Source: Chitinophaga filiformis
GTDB lineage: Bacteria > Bacteroidota > Bacteroidia > Chitinophagales > Chitinophagaceae
Assembly: GCF_021646545.1 (NCBI RefSeq)
Contig: NZ_JAKIRP010000003.1
Location: 186,001-250,000, forward strand
Length of the DNA stretch: 64,000 nucleotides
Direction: 5' to 3'
A program made the translations under genes and the position numbers. The notes under the pieces were generated by a model. It saw only the letters and a list, made by a program, of their open reading frames with translations. It was not told the origin of the DNA and did no database searches. Below, piece by piece: positions 1-8,520 of the stretch. Numbering within the stretch: the first letter of the stretch is position 1; each line of letters starts with the position of its first letter.

Positions 1-313
1 CTTTCTGTAAAGGAGACGATAGTTCCTGCTCTATTCCTTCCCTGTAAACAGGTCCGGCCTGAAGACCAATAAAGGTCTTGCCAGCTTTGGCTGTTTTGTG
101 GACACCATATACACCTGGTAATATGTCAGGCGTGTTAATAGCCACGCGCCATCCCGGCGGCGCAACTTTCACTCCCGGTTTACCTTCAAGTGAAGAATTC
201 TGTAAAGTGACATTCTGTGCAAATGCTACGTTAACCAGGAAACAGCATGGCAACAGGATCATCATAAATACACATATCCGTATCGCAGAACATGTGAGAT
301 AACAACATGGCAT
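1..313 (-). CDS. Secreted protein of unknown function, N-terminal part (runs off the left edge)
   Basis: An open frame on the minus strand begins with ATG at 313 and stays open to base 1, so only about 104 N-terminal residues are visible. The first ~33 residues form a clear Sec signal peptide: two arginine/lysine-poor turns, a hydrophobic core with ILLPCCFLV, and a likely signal peptidase I cut after VAFA before QNV. The mature part has a GKPGVKVAPPGW segment followed by a Gly-rich stretch. I do not recognise a family. The upstream ~340 bases hold no other gene. An internal double Met (about residues 18-19) is an alternative start. Export to periplasm or outer membrane is inferred from the signal peptide only. 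Confidence 0.6.
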   Translation of the reverse strand, partial: MPCCYLTCSAIRICVFMMILLPCCFLVNVAFAQNVTLQNSSLEGKPGVKVAPPGWRVAINTPDILPGVYGVHKTAKAGKTFIGLQAGPVYREGIEQELSSPLQK

Positions 314-764
314 TCCCCTCAGCCGTGTGTGGGCGGCCGCGATAGTTAGCAACATAGGACTTAATAGTTAGGTCGTTCGGTCAATAAATCATTTGTCTTT
401 TTTTGTGATTAGCAATCCCAATGGACGTGAGTAGCCAGCCCGGCATTTGTGTCGGATTTAATTCACAGGTACGGTGAGGAGGACATCGGGGATCCCCCGT
501 TAATTAAATTGGCTTGCTATTATTTTGCAATTCCGGTTTCAATAAAGATATTATGCTAAAGATACAATATGTTTTTCATTAATATAACGTCCGCTATAAA
601 TTTTTATTACATCTAGTAAATTAATACTCAATAAAGTAGCGCTCTCTACTGCATGAATAAAGGCATAGAACCTTCTATGCCTTTATTTAAGTACAGATGA
701 CTTGTTGTGCATGGTTTAAACTATCCTTTTTTATGGAACAAGCAGATCATAGTTTAACTCATCG
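314..764. other. Gene-free stretch upstream of the left-edge secreted protein
   Basis: About 450 AT-rich bases without a credible reading frame. It should hold the promoter of the minus-strand secreted protein starting at 313 and ends with a strong inverted repeat (656-687) annotated separately. Nothing else was recognised. Confidence 0.5.
656..687 (-). terminator. Perfect 15-bp hairpin terminator
   Basis: Positions 656-670 and 673-687 are perfect reverse complements (core AAAGGCATAGAA) with a 2-base loop, flanked by A/T runs on both sides. It lies about 80 bases past the stop of the small minus-strand gene ending at 765, so it most likely ends that transcript. Confidence 0.7.
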
Positions 765-968
765 TCACCTGTTTTCACTGTTGCGCCTTTGTGGTTCGCG
801 CTTGTTTTTATCTTTCTTCGCCGGATGTTTTTTATCTTTTGGTAAGATCACTTTGATGGTGTCATCTGCAGTTTTTTCACGGGTAATGTTACGACTGTAG
901 TCATTCCCCATGTTTGGACCTCCCTGTTCCAGACCGGTACTACCGATCGATCTATCCCTGACTGCCAT
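765..968 (-). CDS. Small lysine-rich protein of unknown function
   Basis: A 67-residue minus-strand frame whose second half is very rich in Lys/Arg/Asn and hydrophilic (ILPKDKKHPAKKDKNKREPQ). There is no signal peptide or membrane segment. An internal ATG at 911 (sequence MGNDYSRN) is preceded by a GGGAGG stretch and could be the true start, giving about 48 residues. A strong hairpin terminator follows at 656-687, which supports transcription in this direction. The opposite-strand frame over the same bases has no such support. Small basic proteins of this kind occur in Bacteroidota, but the function is unknown; a nucleic-acid or ribosome contact would only be a guess from charge. Confidence 0.45.
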   Translation of the reverse strand: MAVRDRSIGSTGLEQGGPNMGNDYSRNITREKTADDTIKVILPKDKKHPAKKDKNKREPQRRNSENR

Positions 969-1251
969 AGTTCTACATTTTTGACGATTAAAAATGAAAT
1001 ATACTTACACTAACTACAGGCCCCAAAACCATGCCAGTAGCAGCAAGCGCAGCTATAGTACTCAGCAATTTTTATATGTGAAAAATCTCTTAAAATTTAA
1101 CACCAGATTGATCATTTCCGCTCGTTTAACTATTTTTCCGGGATTTTAGTGGTAACTTGTAACTACAGATCGTTTACGTTGCCCATACCTAGACGCTGCT
1201 AATACAGCTAAACGAACGCTGTCTTAGTCAACAAAGAAAAAACCTGTAAGT

Positions 1252-1950
1252 ATGAAGGACAAGTTGCCTTATATCACTTCAACCTATTTTGTCTCCCTGA
1301 TAAAAGCATATCTTCAGGGTCATAAAACAAAGCCCGAAATACTTGCGGAAACTGCCGACCTGCTTCCTCCTTCTGCTCACAACGAAGTCAGCCAGCTGCT
1401 TACGGCTGCTGCGCATCAGATGAATGACGCTTTTTATGCTGATATCGTAGACAGCATTCAACATACTTCCGGTACTGTTCCTACCCGTAAAGGCCTCATC
1501 CATCATCTTGAAGCGCTGCTGAAAGAAGAGATCACTGTACAGGAACTGCTCGACTGGGCCACCTGGTACACCATTGAAGAAGACCAGCTCAGTGCAGGTA
1601 TTATGGATGATTTTGCCGTGGAATATTTCTGCCTCGATTTTCTGCCTGCCTATCACGAAGAACTGACGGAGCAACAGTTTACAAAGGCTTTGCAGCTGTT
1701 TAAACAAGAAGGGCAAAATCCCTTAAAAGAAAAGATCGCATTGACATTGCTGATAGAAAAAGAACAACAACTTTTTCTTTATTTCCTGCGTAGCTTTTTA
1801 GAACAACCGCAGCACATTGAAGCACTGGATTCTTACCTGATGAATAAATTTGGTATGGACCATTTGAGTTTTCCTTACATGGCCGATCTCATGGAGATGA
1901 GCGGACATCCGGAGAGAATGGAAGTGTTGTTGAAGAAGGCGAGGATGTGA
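1252..1950 (+). CDS. Uncharacterised soluble protein, 232 aa
   Basis: A complete 232-residue frame from ATG at 1252. The protein appears mostly alpha-helical and acidic, with no signal peptide, membrane segment or recognised catalytic motif. Helical stretches with many Leu and Glu residues suggest a repeat-like or scaffold fold, but this is inference. It ends ten bases from the stop of the convergent acyl-protein synthetase-like gene. It is more convincing than the 145-residue antisense frame because of length and codon use like its neighbours. Function unknown. Confidence 0.65.
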   Translation: MKDKLPYITSTYFVSLIKAYLQGHKTKPEILAETADLLPPSAHNEVSQLLTAAAHQMNDAFYADIVDSIQHTSGTVPTRKGLIHHLEALLKEEITVQELLDWATWYTIEEDQLSAGIMDDFAVEYFCLDFLPAYHEELTEQQFTKALQLFKQEGQNPLKEKIALTLLIEKEQQLFLYFLRSFLEQPQHIEALDSYLMNKFGMDHLSFPYMADLMEMSGHPERMEVLLKKARM

Positions 1951-1960
1951 TTTTCTCCTC

Positions 1961-2944
1961 CTAGCTCACCATCAAACTACACCCTCTCAGCGCCGAATTA
2001 TCCAACCTCCCCAACACTTCAAAACTCCCCTCATCATGCAATCTCCCGATATCTTCCGTGGCGATGAACGCACAGGAATAAACATTGGCGAGATCTACCA
2101 CATTGATCACCCCTGAAGCATTTGCCTTTGACAACTGAAAAGGGTCATTTTCATCCCTTACCAGCACCTTCATCCACGGCGGCGTTGTAAATAATCCATT
2201 TCCACGAGAATATGCCTGGGATAATAATTCCGTCATGCCATATTCGGCATGGATATGTTCACAACCTAATCTTTCCCTGAGGTAAGCATGCACCTGCTGT
2301 CTGGTCCATTCCTCACGACGTCCTTTCATCCCCCCGGTTTCCATCACAATGGTATTTTGCAGTTGCAGGGAATGATTTTCTGCAAAATCGAGCAAACCGA
2401 AGGTAACGCCGATCAGCAGGGTTTTCTGACCACTGGCTTCCAGCTCCCGGAGCCGGTCGGCCAATTTATCATGCTCATAGAGATAGAACCCGCTGGCGGC
2501 ATGCCCGCTTCTTTTCACCATATCCTGCACCATATATACCAGCGAAGAATGCTGACGCTCCAGGTAGGAAGGCAACAGTCCCAGTACCACAAAATCGGAA
2601 ACAGGGCCATAAAACCGTTCAAACCCGGCCAGGAAACTGCGTTCATAGAGAGCGGCTTCCTTTACCAGGTGACGGCTGTTAATGGTCTGGGTGGTACCAC
2701 TGCTTTCAAAAACCAGTTCCGGCTCGAAGCTGCCGCAGGTAACGGTATGCGTTTTAAAGAACTGGATAGGCAGAAAAGGGATCTGTTCCAATGAGCGTAC
2801 ATCCGACGGCCGTCTGCGCAGGGCATCCGTATAAGCCCGGTAAAGGGCATTTTCCCTGTACTGGTAATGGAACAGCTCCAGGGCTGCCGCTTCCATATCC
2901 TGCTCCCGCAATGTAAATAACGCTGCCGTATTAATGCCACTCAT
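1961..2944 (-). CDS. LuxE-like acyl-protein synthetase / acyl transferase
   Basis: A 327-residue protein resembling the LuxE acyl-protein synthetase family, which belongs to the ANL adenylating superfamily and activates an acyl group as acyl-AMP before passing it to a protein or thiol. Visible support: the P-loop-like FESSGTT motif near residue 83, a METGGMKGRREEW segment near 202 and the EYGMTELLSQAY motif near 237, typical of adenylating enzymes. The length fits Bacteroidota members, which are shorter than full acyl-CoA ligases. No luxC/luxD reductase or transferase is next to it, so a luminescence role is unlikely; a lipid or secondary-metabolite acyl activation step is possible. A TAAATTTG -7 box lies 20 bases upstream. 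Confidence 0.8.
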   Translation of the reverse strand: MSGINTAALFTLREQDMEAAALELFHYQYRENALYRAYTDALRRRPSDVRSLEQIPFLPIQFFKTHTVTCGSFEPELVFESSGTTQTINSRHLVKEAALYERSFLAGFERFYGPVSDFVVLGLLPSYLERQHSSLVYMVQDMVKRSGHAASGFYLYEHDKLADRLRELEASGQKTLLIGVTFGLLDFAENHSLQLQNTIVMETGGMKGRREEWTRQQVHAYLRERLGCEHIHAEYGMTELLSQAYSRGNGLFTTPPWMKVLVRDENDPFQLSKANASGVINVVDLANVYSCAFIATEDIGRLHDEGSFEVLGRLDNSALRGCSLMVS

Positions 2945-2963
2945 GTCGCTTGCTTTAAACGCA

Positions 2964-2971
2964 CAAATTTA
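2964..2971 (-). promoter_or_regulatory. Bacteroidota -7 box for the LuxE-like gene
   Basis: On the minus strand this reads TAAATTTG, matching TAnnTTTG. A transcript would start near 2957, about a dozen bases before the ATG at 2944. Confidence 0.55.
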
Positions 2972-3060
2972 GGGGATACGTAACAATCAACCCAGATTTT
3001 ACGTTATACCGGCAGTGGGCCGCTTATCCGTGCGCATTAGCTATAGTAAAAAAAATAATG

Positions 3061-3068
3061 TAGGTTTG
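3061..3068 (+). promoter_or_regulatory. -7 box TAGGTTTG before the small lipoprotein
   Basis: TAGGTTTG matches the Bacteroidota TAnnTTTG -7 consensus and lies only four bases before the ATG at 3073. If used, the mRNA would be leaderless or nearly so. Confidence 0.5.
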
Positions 3069-3072
3069 TTAT

Positions 3073-3513
3073 ATGAAGAAAATACTCGTTTTATCCCTGT
3101 TTGCATTGGCAGTTATATCCGGGTCTGGCTGCGGAAAGGACACTATAGGCACCAAGCCGATGATCAGTTTCCTCTCCTACTCTTCCGACCCTGTAATACC
3201 TTCCATCGGACTGGATGTTCACTTCCAGATCAAGGATGGTGACGGAGATGTTGAAAATACGCTCAGCTTCGCGGCTATTTACGATCTCCAGCCAGAACCC
3301 GATACGGCGTTTACCCACCGTGATATGCCGAATCTGGATGCCCATAACGGAACGAACCTGACGGCAGAAGTAATATTGCACCTCGAGCCCATAGACTTCC
3401 CCAACACCGGTATTCAGAAGGACAGCGTGCATTTTGTCGCTTATATAACCGATAATGCCGGTAATATCAGCGATACCATCGCTACACCCAAAGTAGAGAT
3501 CATCTACCAATAA
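3073..3513 (+). CDS. Small lipoprotein, uncharacterised
   Basis: A 146-residue protein with an N-terminal signal of two lysines, a hydrophobic core and the lipobox-like SGSGC, so Cys20 is the likely lipidation site. Exposure on the inner leaflet of the outer membrane or the surface is inferred. The mature part contains FQIKDGDGDVENTL near residue 55 and ITDNAGNISD near 128, reminiscent of beta-sandwich, Ig-like domains in Bacteroidota lipoproteins. It is encoded just before the acyl-CoA carboxylase gene, from which it is separated by a hairpin repeat and a separate promoter, so the two need not share a function. Confidence 0.75.
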   Translation: MKKILVLSLFALAVISGSGCGKDTIGTKPMISFLSYSSDPVIPSIGLDVHFQIKDGDGDVENTLSFAAIYDLQPEPDTAFTHRDMPNLDAHNGTNLTAEVILHLEPIDFPNTGIQKDSVHFVAYITDNAGNISDTIATPKVEIIYQ

Positions 3514-3525
3514 ATACACGTCAGG

Positions 3526-3564
3526 GATCAGGAATGTGTATACAGACATGTTCAATTCCTGATT
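3526..3564. repeat. Intergenic hairpin of the GATCAGGAAT family
   Basis: GATCAGGAAT at 3526-3535 pairs with ATTCCTGATT at 3555-3564. Related hairpins lie at 5130-5199, 7259-7321 and 30734-30780, all between genes, so this appears to be a dispersed intergenic repeat that may also act as a terminator. Confidence 0.55.
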
Positions 3565-3570
3565 CCTGAT

Positions 3571-3578
3571 TATATTTG
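3571..3578 (+). promoter_or_regulatory. -7 box TATATTTG before the carboxylase gene
   Basis: TATATTTG matches TAnnTTTG and ends four bases before the ATG at 3583. This again suggests a leaderless mRNA, or else the true promoter lies further upstream. Confidence 0.5.
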
Positions 3579-3582
3579 TTCC

Positions 3583-5121
3583 ATGGACAAATTCCACGAA
3601 CTCCGGAACAAGATCGCTACAGCCATCCTTGGTGGCGGCGAAGCACGCATCTCCTCCCAACATAAAAAAGGAAAACTTACAGCAAGGGAACGATTACAAC
3701 TCCTGATGGACGAAGGTTCATTCGAAGAGCTGGACATGTTCGTACATAACCGTAACCGTGGTATGACCACCGACCAGGAACAATTTCCCGGCGATGGCGT
3801 CGTAACTGGCTATGGGACTATCAACGGCCGTTTGACCTATGTCTTTTCGCAGGACTTTACCGTGTACGGTGGTAGTCTTTCGGAGCCCCATGCCCGTAAG
3901 ATCTGCAAGATCATGGACCTGGCCATGCAGAACGGCGCGCCTGTTATTGGTCTGAACGACAGCGGCGGCGCCCGTATACAGGAAGGCGTGGTAAGCCTGG
4001 GTGGTTATGCGGATATATTTTACCGCAATACCCGCGCTTCCGGCGTCATCCCGCAGATCTCCGCTATTATGGGGCCCTGCGCCGGCGGTGCTGTATACTC
4101 TCCCGCCATCACCGATTTTATATTAATGGTGGAAGAAACTTCCTACATGTTCGTAACCGGACCTAACGTTGTTAAGACAGTTACACATGAAGAAGTGACA
4201 GCAGAAGAACTGGGAGGTGCACACACCCATGCTGTGAAAAGTGGTGTAACCCATTTCTCCTGTACCAACGAGGTGGAATGTATCAATAACATCCGGCAGC
4301 TGCTCAGTTATGTGCCGCAGAACTGTGAAGAAGATGCACCTGTCTATCCATACGAACCTGCCGATGAGATCCGCCCCGGACTGAATACGATCATACCAGC
4401 CAGCTCTAATCAGCCTTATGATATGAAGGATGTGATCAGCGAACTGACGGATCCGGAGAGTTTCTTTGAAGTACATAAGGACTTTGCTGAAAATATCATT
4501 GTAGGCTTTGCCCGTATTGCCGGCAGGAGTATAGGCATTGTGGCCAATCAGCCGGCCCACCTGGCTGGGGTACTCGATATCCACGCCTCTGTAAAAGGCG
4601 CCCGCTTTACCCGCTTCTGCGATGCGTTCAACATCCCGCTGCTGGTACTGGTGGACGTACCAGGCTTCCTTCCGGGTACCGACCAGGAATGGAATGGTAT
4701 CATCACCAATGGGGCTAAACTGCTTTTTGCATTGAGCGAAGCCACCGTTCCGAAGATCACCGTTACCACCCGCAAAGCCTACGGCGGCGCTTATTGTGTG
4801 ATGAACTCAAAACACATCGGTGCAGATCTCAACTTCGCTTTCCCGCAGGCAGAGATAGCCGTAATGGGACCTAAAGGCGCCGTAGAGATCATCTACAAAA
4901 AAGAAATAGATGCTGCCGCTGATCCTGAAGCCCGTACCAACGAGCTGGTGGCAGAATATACCGAACGTTTCGCCAATCCTTACCTGGCCGCAGAAAAGGG
5001 ATATATCGATGAAGTGATCGTTCCGGACCAGGCCCGTATAAAATTGATTAAAGGATACGCCATGCTGGAGAACAAAGTAGTGACAATGCCGAGGAAGAAG
5101 CATGGTAATATCCCGCTTTAA
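3583..5121 (+). CDS. Acyl-CoA carboxylase beta subunit (propionyl-/methylmalonyl-CoA carboxyltransferase type)
   Basis: A 512-residue carboxyltransferase subunit that moves CO2 between a biotin carrier and an acyl-CoA, usually propionyl-CoA, forming or using methylmalonyl-CoA in the cytosol. Both crotonase-like halves are present: the first with [12 protein letters not shown] near residue 125 and the [10 protein letters not shown] oxyanion motif near 167, the second with [15 protein letters not shown] near 360 and [10 protein letters not shown] near 395. The length matches PccB/MmdA proteins (~510-520). No biotin carboxylase or carrier gene is adjacent, so the partner lies elsewhere. Biotin synthase is encoded 2.2 kb downstream, a loose functional link. 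Substrate is inferred from family only. Confidence 0.9.
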   Translation: MDKFHELRNKIATAILGGGEARISSQHKKGKLTARERLQLLMDEGSFEELDMFVHNRNRGMTTDQEQFPGDGVVTGYGTINGRLTYVFSQDFTVYGGSLSEPHARKICKIMDLAMQNGAPVIGLNDSGGARIQEGVVSLGGYADIFYRNTRASGVIPQISAIMGPCAGGAVYSPAITDFILMVEETSYMFVTGPNVVKTVTHEEVTAEELGGAHTHAVKSGVTHFSCTNEVECINNIRQLLSYVPQNCEEDAPVYPYEPADEIRPGLNTIIPASSNQPYDMKDVISELTDPESFFEVHKDFAENIIVGFARIAGRSIGIVANQPAHLAGVLDIHASVKGARFTRFCDAFNIPLLVLVDVPGFLPGTDQEWNGIITNGAKLLFALSEATVPKITVTTRKAYGGAYCVMNSKHIGADLNFAFPQAEIAVMGPKGAVEIIYKKEIDAAADPEARTNELVAEYTERFANPYLAAEKGYIDEVIVPDQARIKLIKGYAMLENKVVTMPRKKHGNIPL

Positions 5122-5129
5122 TTGCGCAT

Positions 5130-5199
5130 AAGAATCAGGAATTAATGCCATCTTCGGACCTATAATTCCTAATTTCGCATTCCAATTTCTGATTCTTAA
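5130..5199. repeat. Intergenic hairpin of the GATCAGGAAT family
   Basis: AAGAATCAGGAATTAA at 5130-5145 is complementary with few mismatches to the TTTCTGATTCTTAAT region at 5185-5200. An inner ATTCCTAATTTC copy lies at 5164-5175. Same family as 3526-3564 and 7259-7321. Confidence 0.5.
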
Positions 5200-5219
5200 T
5201 TTCCTAATGCCGATTGTTA

Positions 5220-6062
5220 ATGCTTCGCGGTCTCTTTAATTTTATCATCTTCTCGTCTCTTTACGTAGCCTGCTGCGCCATACTCATGATATGGCAGACA
5301 AATACGCTGCTGCACATCGGGGACATTAACGAGGCTTATTACTTTTTCGTCTTCTGCTCTACCATCTGCAGCTATAATTTCCACTGGTACCTGACGCCGG
5401 CAGATTATTCCACCTCTGAACGCATTCTGTGGGGCGCCCGTCATAAGACCTTGCAGCTAACGCTTTGTGCGTTGGGCGCAGTGGGCGCTGCCTATGGTTT
5501 CTGGTTGCTGAAGGAACACTGGTTACCACTCGCAGGCGCTGCCGTGCTCACTTTCCTGTATTCCGCGCCTAAATTACCACAGAGGGCGTTTGTATGGCTC
5601 CGGAAGATCGCCATCGGCAAAACCTTATTCCTGACCGCTGTCTGGATCTATGTCACCACATTGCTGCCCGTATTTATAGAAAAACAGCCTTATTCGCCCA
5701 CTATATTATTCCTGACCTTACACCGCTTCTTCCTGGTGTACGCCATCTGCATCCTGTTCGATTACCGGGACCTGGAGTCAGATAAAAAAGAAGGCATCCG
5801 CTCTCTGATTACCTATCTGAGCGCACCAGGCCTTAAAAAACTATATATCGGCTCTCTGGTGCTCGCGACTATCTTTGCGCTGGCGCTTTTCCCTGTGGAC
5901 GGCTGGATGCTGACCATCATCCTGCTGGCCCCGGTAGTGATAACAGCGCTGCTTACACGATACGCTATCCGTAACCGCTCAGATCATTTCTACTATTTTG
6001 TGCTGGATGGCATGGTAATGCTTTCCGCCCTGCTCCATTTTATAATAGCAACATTGGCATAA
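5220..6062 (+). CDS. UbiA-like polytopic membrane protein
   Basis: About 280 residues with eight or so hydrophobic segments. The motif LFDYRDLESDKKEGIRSL near residue 190 resembles the second Asp-rich motif (DxxDxxxD) of UbiA prenyltransferases, which attach prenyl chains to aromatic or other acceptors in the inner membrane. The first canonical NDxxDxxxD motif is not seen; at that place, after the second helix, there is YNFHWYLTPADYS, so catalysis as a standard UbiA enzyme is doubtful. I chose the ATG at 5220; an upstream TTG at 5214 would add two residues. It sits between the carboxylase and an M42 peptidase on the same strand. Confidence 0.65.
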   Translation: MLRGLFNFIIFSSLYVACCAILMIWQTNTLLHIGDINEAYYFFVFCSTICSYNFHWYLTPADYSTSERILWGARHKTLQLTLCALGAVGAAYGFWLLKEHWLPLAGAAVLTFLYSAPKLPQRAFVWLRKIAIGKTLFLTAVWIYVTTLLPVFIEKQPYSPTILFLTLHRFFLVYAICILFDYRDLESDKKEGIRSLITYLSAPGLKKLYIGSLVLATIFALALFPVDGWMLTIILLAPVVITALLTRYAIRNRSDHFYYFVLDGMVMLSALLHFIIATLA

Positions 6063-6073
6063 CTAACACCGGG

Positions 6074-6104
6074 CTTGCCGTAAGCTGGCAAACACTTACT
6101 TTTG
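6074..6104 (+). promoter_or_regulatory. Bacteroidota promoter for the M42 peptidase gene
   Basis: A TTG at 6075-6077 and a TACTTTTG at 6097-6104 with about 19 bases between them fit the -33/-7 pattern of Bacteroidota sigma-ABfr promoters. The start codon is at 6137. The palindromic AACTTAACAGCTAACTTAAC tandem follows in the leader. Confidence 0.55.
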
Positions 6105-6136
6105 CAGCAATTAACTTAACAGCTAACTTAACAGCG

Positions 6137-7237
6137 ATGTCTAAAAAGCAAAAATCCATACTCAGTAAAGAGGCGCTTACGTTCCTGCGTAAATATCTCA
6201 ACAATCCCTCCCCTACCGGGTTTGAGAAAGAAGGACAGAAATTGTGGCTGGAATATCTGCAGCCGTTTATAGACGAGTATTTTGTGGACGCATACGGCTC
6301 GGCAGTCGGTGTTATCAACCCGAAGGCCCCGTTTAAAGTGGTGATTGAAGCACATGCTGATGAAATATCGTGGTTTGTCAATTACATCTCTCCCGAAGGA
6401 CTGATATACGTGATCCGTAATGGTGGCTCTGATCAGCAGATCGCGCCTTCCAAACGTGTAAACATCCATACTGAGAACGGTATTGTAAAGGCCGTGTTCG
6501 GGTGGCCTGCCATTCATACCCGCCTGCGCAGCACAGAAGGAAAAGACCCGCAGCCGAAGGTGGAGAACATTTTCCTGGATTGCGGCGCCCGCAGCCGTAA
6601 AGAAGTGGAAGACCTCGGCATTCATGTAGGCTGTGTCGTAACCTTTGAAGATGGTTTTGAGGAACTGAACTACGACTACTACATCTGCCGTGCCTTTGAT
6701 AACCGTATCGGTGGCTTTATGATCGCTGAAGTAGCCCGCATGCTGAAAGAAAAGAAACAGCAGCTGCCTTTCGGCCTGTACATTGTAAATGCCGTACAGG
6801 AAGAAGTAGGGCTTCGCGGAGCGGAAATGATAGCTAAAAGGATCAAGCCGGATGTAGCTATTATTACCGACGTAACGCACGATACCACCACCCCGATGAT
6901 CAACAAGAACATTGAAGGTGAGATCCGCTGCGGTAACGGCCCAAGCATCACCTATGGCCCTGCAGTGCACAATATCCTCCGCGACCTGATCATCAAAACA
7001 GCCAAAAAGAACGAGATCCCTCACCAGCTGCATGCGGTAAGCCGTAGCACCGGTACGGACACGGACGCTTTTGCCTATTCCAATGACGGTACCCCGTCAG
7101 CACTGATCAGTATCCCACTGCGTTATATGCACACAACCGTGGAAATGATCAAGAAAGATGACGTGGAAAACACCATTCAGCTGATTTATCAGACACTCCT
7201 GAACATTACACCGAAAACCAATTTTAAATACCTGTAA
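6137..7237 (+). CDS. M42 family metallo-aminopeptidase
   Basis: A 366-residue cytosolic zinc aminopeptidase of the M42 (glutamyl aminopeptidase, TET-like) family, which trims peptides from their N-termini. Metal ligands and catalytic residues can be placed: EAHADE (His73, Asp75), the bridging Asp in AFDNRIGG near 188, the EE pair in VQEEVGLRGA near 220, Asp in IITDVTHD near 242, and the late His in YMHTTVE near 335. The usual AHMDEIG is AHADEIS here, a mild variation. It has its own promoter and is followed by an intergenic hairpin repeat, so it is probably monocistronic. Confidence 0.9.
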   Translation: MSKKQKSILSKEALTFLRKYLNNPSPTGFEKEGQKLWLEYLQPFIDEYFVDAYGSAVGVINPKAPFKVVIEAHADEISWFVNYISPEGLIYVIRNGGSDQQIAPSKRVNIHTENGIVKAVFGWPAIHTRLRSTEGKDPQPKVENIFLDCGARSRKEVEDLGIHVGCVVTFEDGFEELNYDYYICRAFDNRIGGFMIAEVARMLKEKKQQLPFGLYIVNAVQEEVGLRGAEMIAKRIKPDVAIITDVTHDTTTPMINKNIEGEIRCGNGPSITYGPAVHNILRDLIIKTAKKNEIPHQLHAVSRSTGTDTDAFAYSNDGTPSALISIPLRYMHTTVEMIKKDDVENTIQLIYQTLLNITPKTNFKYL

Positions 7238-7258
7238 ACCAACTGGAAATCAGGACAT

Positions 7259-7321
7259 AAGAATTAAGAATTAGTCGCAATTGAGCATAATTCCACATTC
7301 TTAATTCCTAATTTCTAATTC
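7259..7321. repeat. Intergenic hairpin of the GATCAGGAAT family
   Basis: AAGAATTAAGAATTAG-type sequence at about 7259-7275 is complementary to ATTCTTAATTCCTAATTTCTAATTC at about 7297-7321. It lies between the M42 gene and the bioB promoter and may end the M42 transcript. Confidence 0.5.
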
Positions 7322-7333
7322 AATTTTAATTTG

Positions 7334-7341
7334 TAGGTTTG
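7334..7341 (+). promoter_or_regulatory. -7 box TAGGTTTG for bioB
   Basis: TAGGTTTG matches TAnnTTTG; a start near 7348 would leave a 12-base leader before the ATG at 7360. No BirA-type operator palindrome was recognised. Confidence 0.55.
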
Positions 7342-7359
7342 CTCTCAAATTAGATTATT

Positions 7360-8355
7360 ATGCAAGATGTGCAGATCCGTCACGACTGGTCTATTGAAGA
7401 AATAAAAGAGATCTATAATACTCCCTTGCTGGAACTGGTTTTCCGTGCTGCTTCCATACACAGACAAACGCAGGATACTGCAGAAGTACAGGTTTGTACG
7501 CTGCTGTCCATTAAAACAGGCGGTTGCTCGGAAGACTGTTCTTATTGCCCTCAGGCTGCCCGTTATAATACCGATATCAAAGTACATGGCCTTCTGAAGA
7601 AAGAAGAAGTGCTGGCATACGCCCAGAAAGCAAAAGAGGCTGGTTCTACCCGCTTCTGTATGGGTGCAGCCTGGAGAGAAGTGAGAGATAACCGCGACTT
7701 TGACCGTGTATTGGATATGGTAAAAGGCGTGAACGAGCTGGGTATGGAGGTTTGTACTACCCTGGGTATGCTGACCGAAGAACAGGCCCAGAAACTGGCG
7801 GATGCAGGCTTGTATGCCTACAACCACAACCTGGACACTTCCAGCGAGTACTATGAGTCTATCATCACTACCCGTACTTACGACGACCGTCTGCGTACCC
7901 TGGACAACGTCCGCAAAGCAGGTGTGAGCGTTTGCTGCGGTGGTATCATCGGCCTGGGCGAGTCTCACGAAGACCGTATCGGTATGCTGCACACCCTGAG
8001 CAATATGCCGACCCATCCTGATTCCGTTCCTATCAACGCCCTGACCCGTGTAAAAGGAACTCCGCTGGAACACATGCCTAAAGTTGCGTTCTGGGATATG
8101 GTGCGTATGATCGCTACCACCCGTATCGTAATACCTAAGGCGATGGTACGTCTCAGTGCCGGCCGTGCTGAAATGAGCATTTCCGAGCAGGCTCTCTGCT
8201 TTATGGCAGGCGCCAACTCCATCTTCACCGGTGAGAAACTGCTGACAACCGACAATCCTTCCTTTGAAGAAGATCACATGATGTTCGAACTGTTAGGTCT
8301 GAAACCAAGAGAGGCTTTCAAAGATCAGCCAGTTGAAGCTGAAACATTGAACTAA
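7360..8355 (+). CDS. bioB: Biotin synthase
   Basis: A 331-residue radical-SAM enzyme that inserts sulfur into dethiobiotin, the last step of biotin synthesis. The radical-SAM cluster cysteines are Cys56, Cys60 and Cys63 in [12 protein letters not shown]. Other family marks are [16 protein letters not shown] near 95-110, YNHNLDTS near 153, the [10 protein letters not shown] segment near 190 and [10 protein letters not shown] near 265, whose Arg contacts the [2Fe-2S] cluster. Length and motifs are complete. No other bio gene is adjacent; the gene is monocistronic with its own -7 box and a strong terminator at 8372. Biotin made here would serve the carboxylase encoded at 3.6 kb. Confidence 0.95.
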   Translation: MQDVQIRHDWSIEEIKEIYNTPLLELVFRAASIHRQTQDTAEVQVCTLLSIKTGGCSEDCSYCPQAARYNTDIKVHGLLKKEEVLAYAQKAKEAGSTRFCMGAAWREVRDNRDFDRVLDMVKGVNELGMEVCTTLGMLTEEQAQKLADAGLYAYNHNLDTSSEYYESIITTRTYDDRLRTLDNVRKAGVSVCCGGIIGLGESHEDRIGMLHTLSNMPTHPDSVPINALTRVKGTPLEHMPKVAFWDMVRMIATTRIVIPKAMVRLSAGRAEMSISEQALCFMAGANSIFTGEKLLTTDNPSFEEDHMMFELLGLKPREAFKDQPVEAETLN

Positions 8356-8371
8356 TATCATCTGAAAATAA

Positions 8372-8412
8372 GAAAAGGGTGCCAGCCAAACAGGTGGGGC
8401 ACCCTTTTTTTT
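8372..8412 (+). terminator. Rho-independent terminator of bioB
   Basis: AAAAGGGTGCC at 8373-8383 pairs with GGCACCCTTT at 8398-8408, followed by a run of eight T residues. Confidence 0.85.
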
Positions 8413-8520
8413 ATATAGGTTGCATGTACTATATTCAGCTGTAAAGTCAATCCTGAACCTACCAGATTAAAACTGTAAAGTTTTTCTGTACTAAGAATAT
8501 GTCCTGACTTCAATTTAATC

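Noticed and set aside
697..900. Small plus-strand frame opposite the 765-968 gene
   Set aside because: Cys/Phe-rich sequence without a terminator in its direction; the minus-strand frame has better support.
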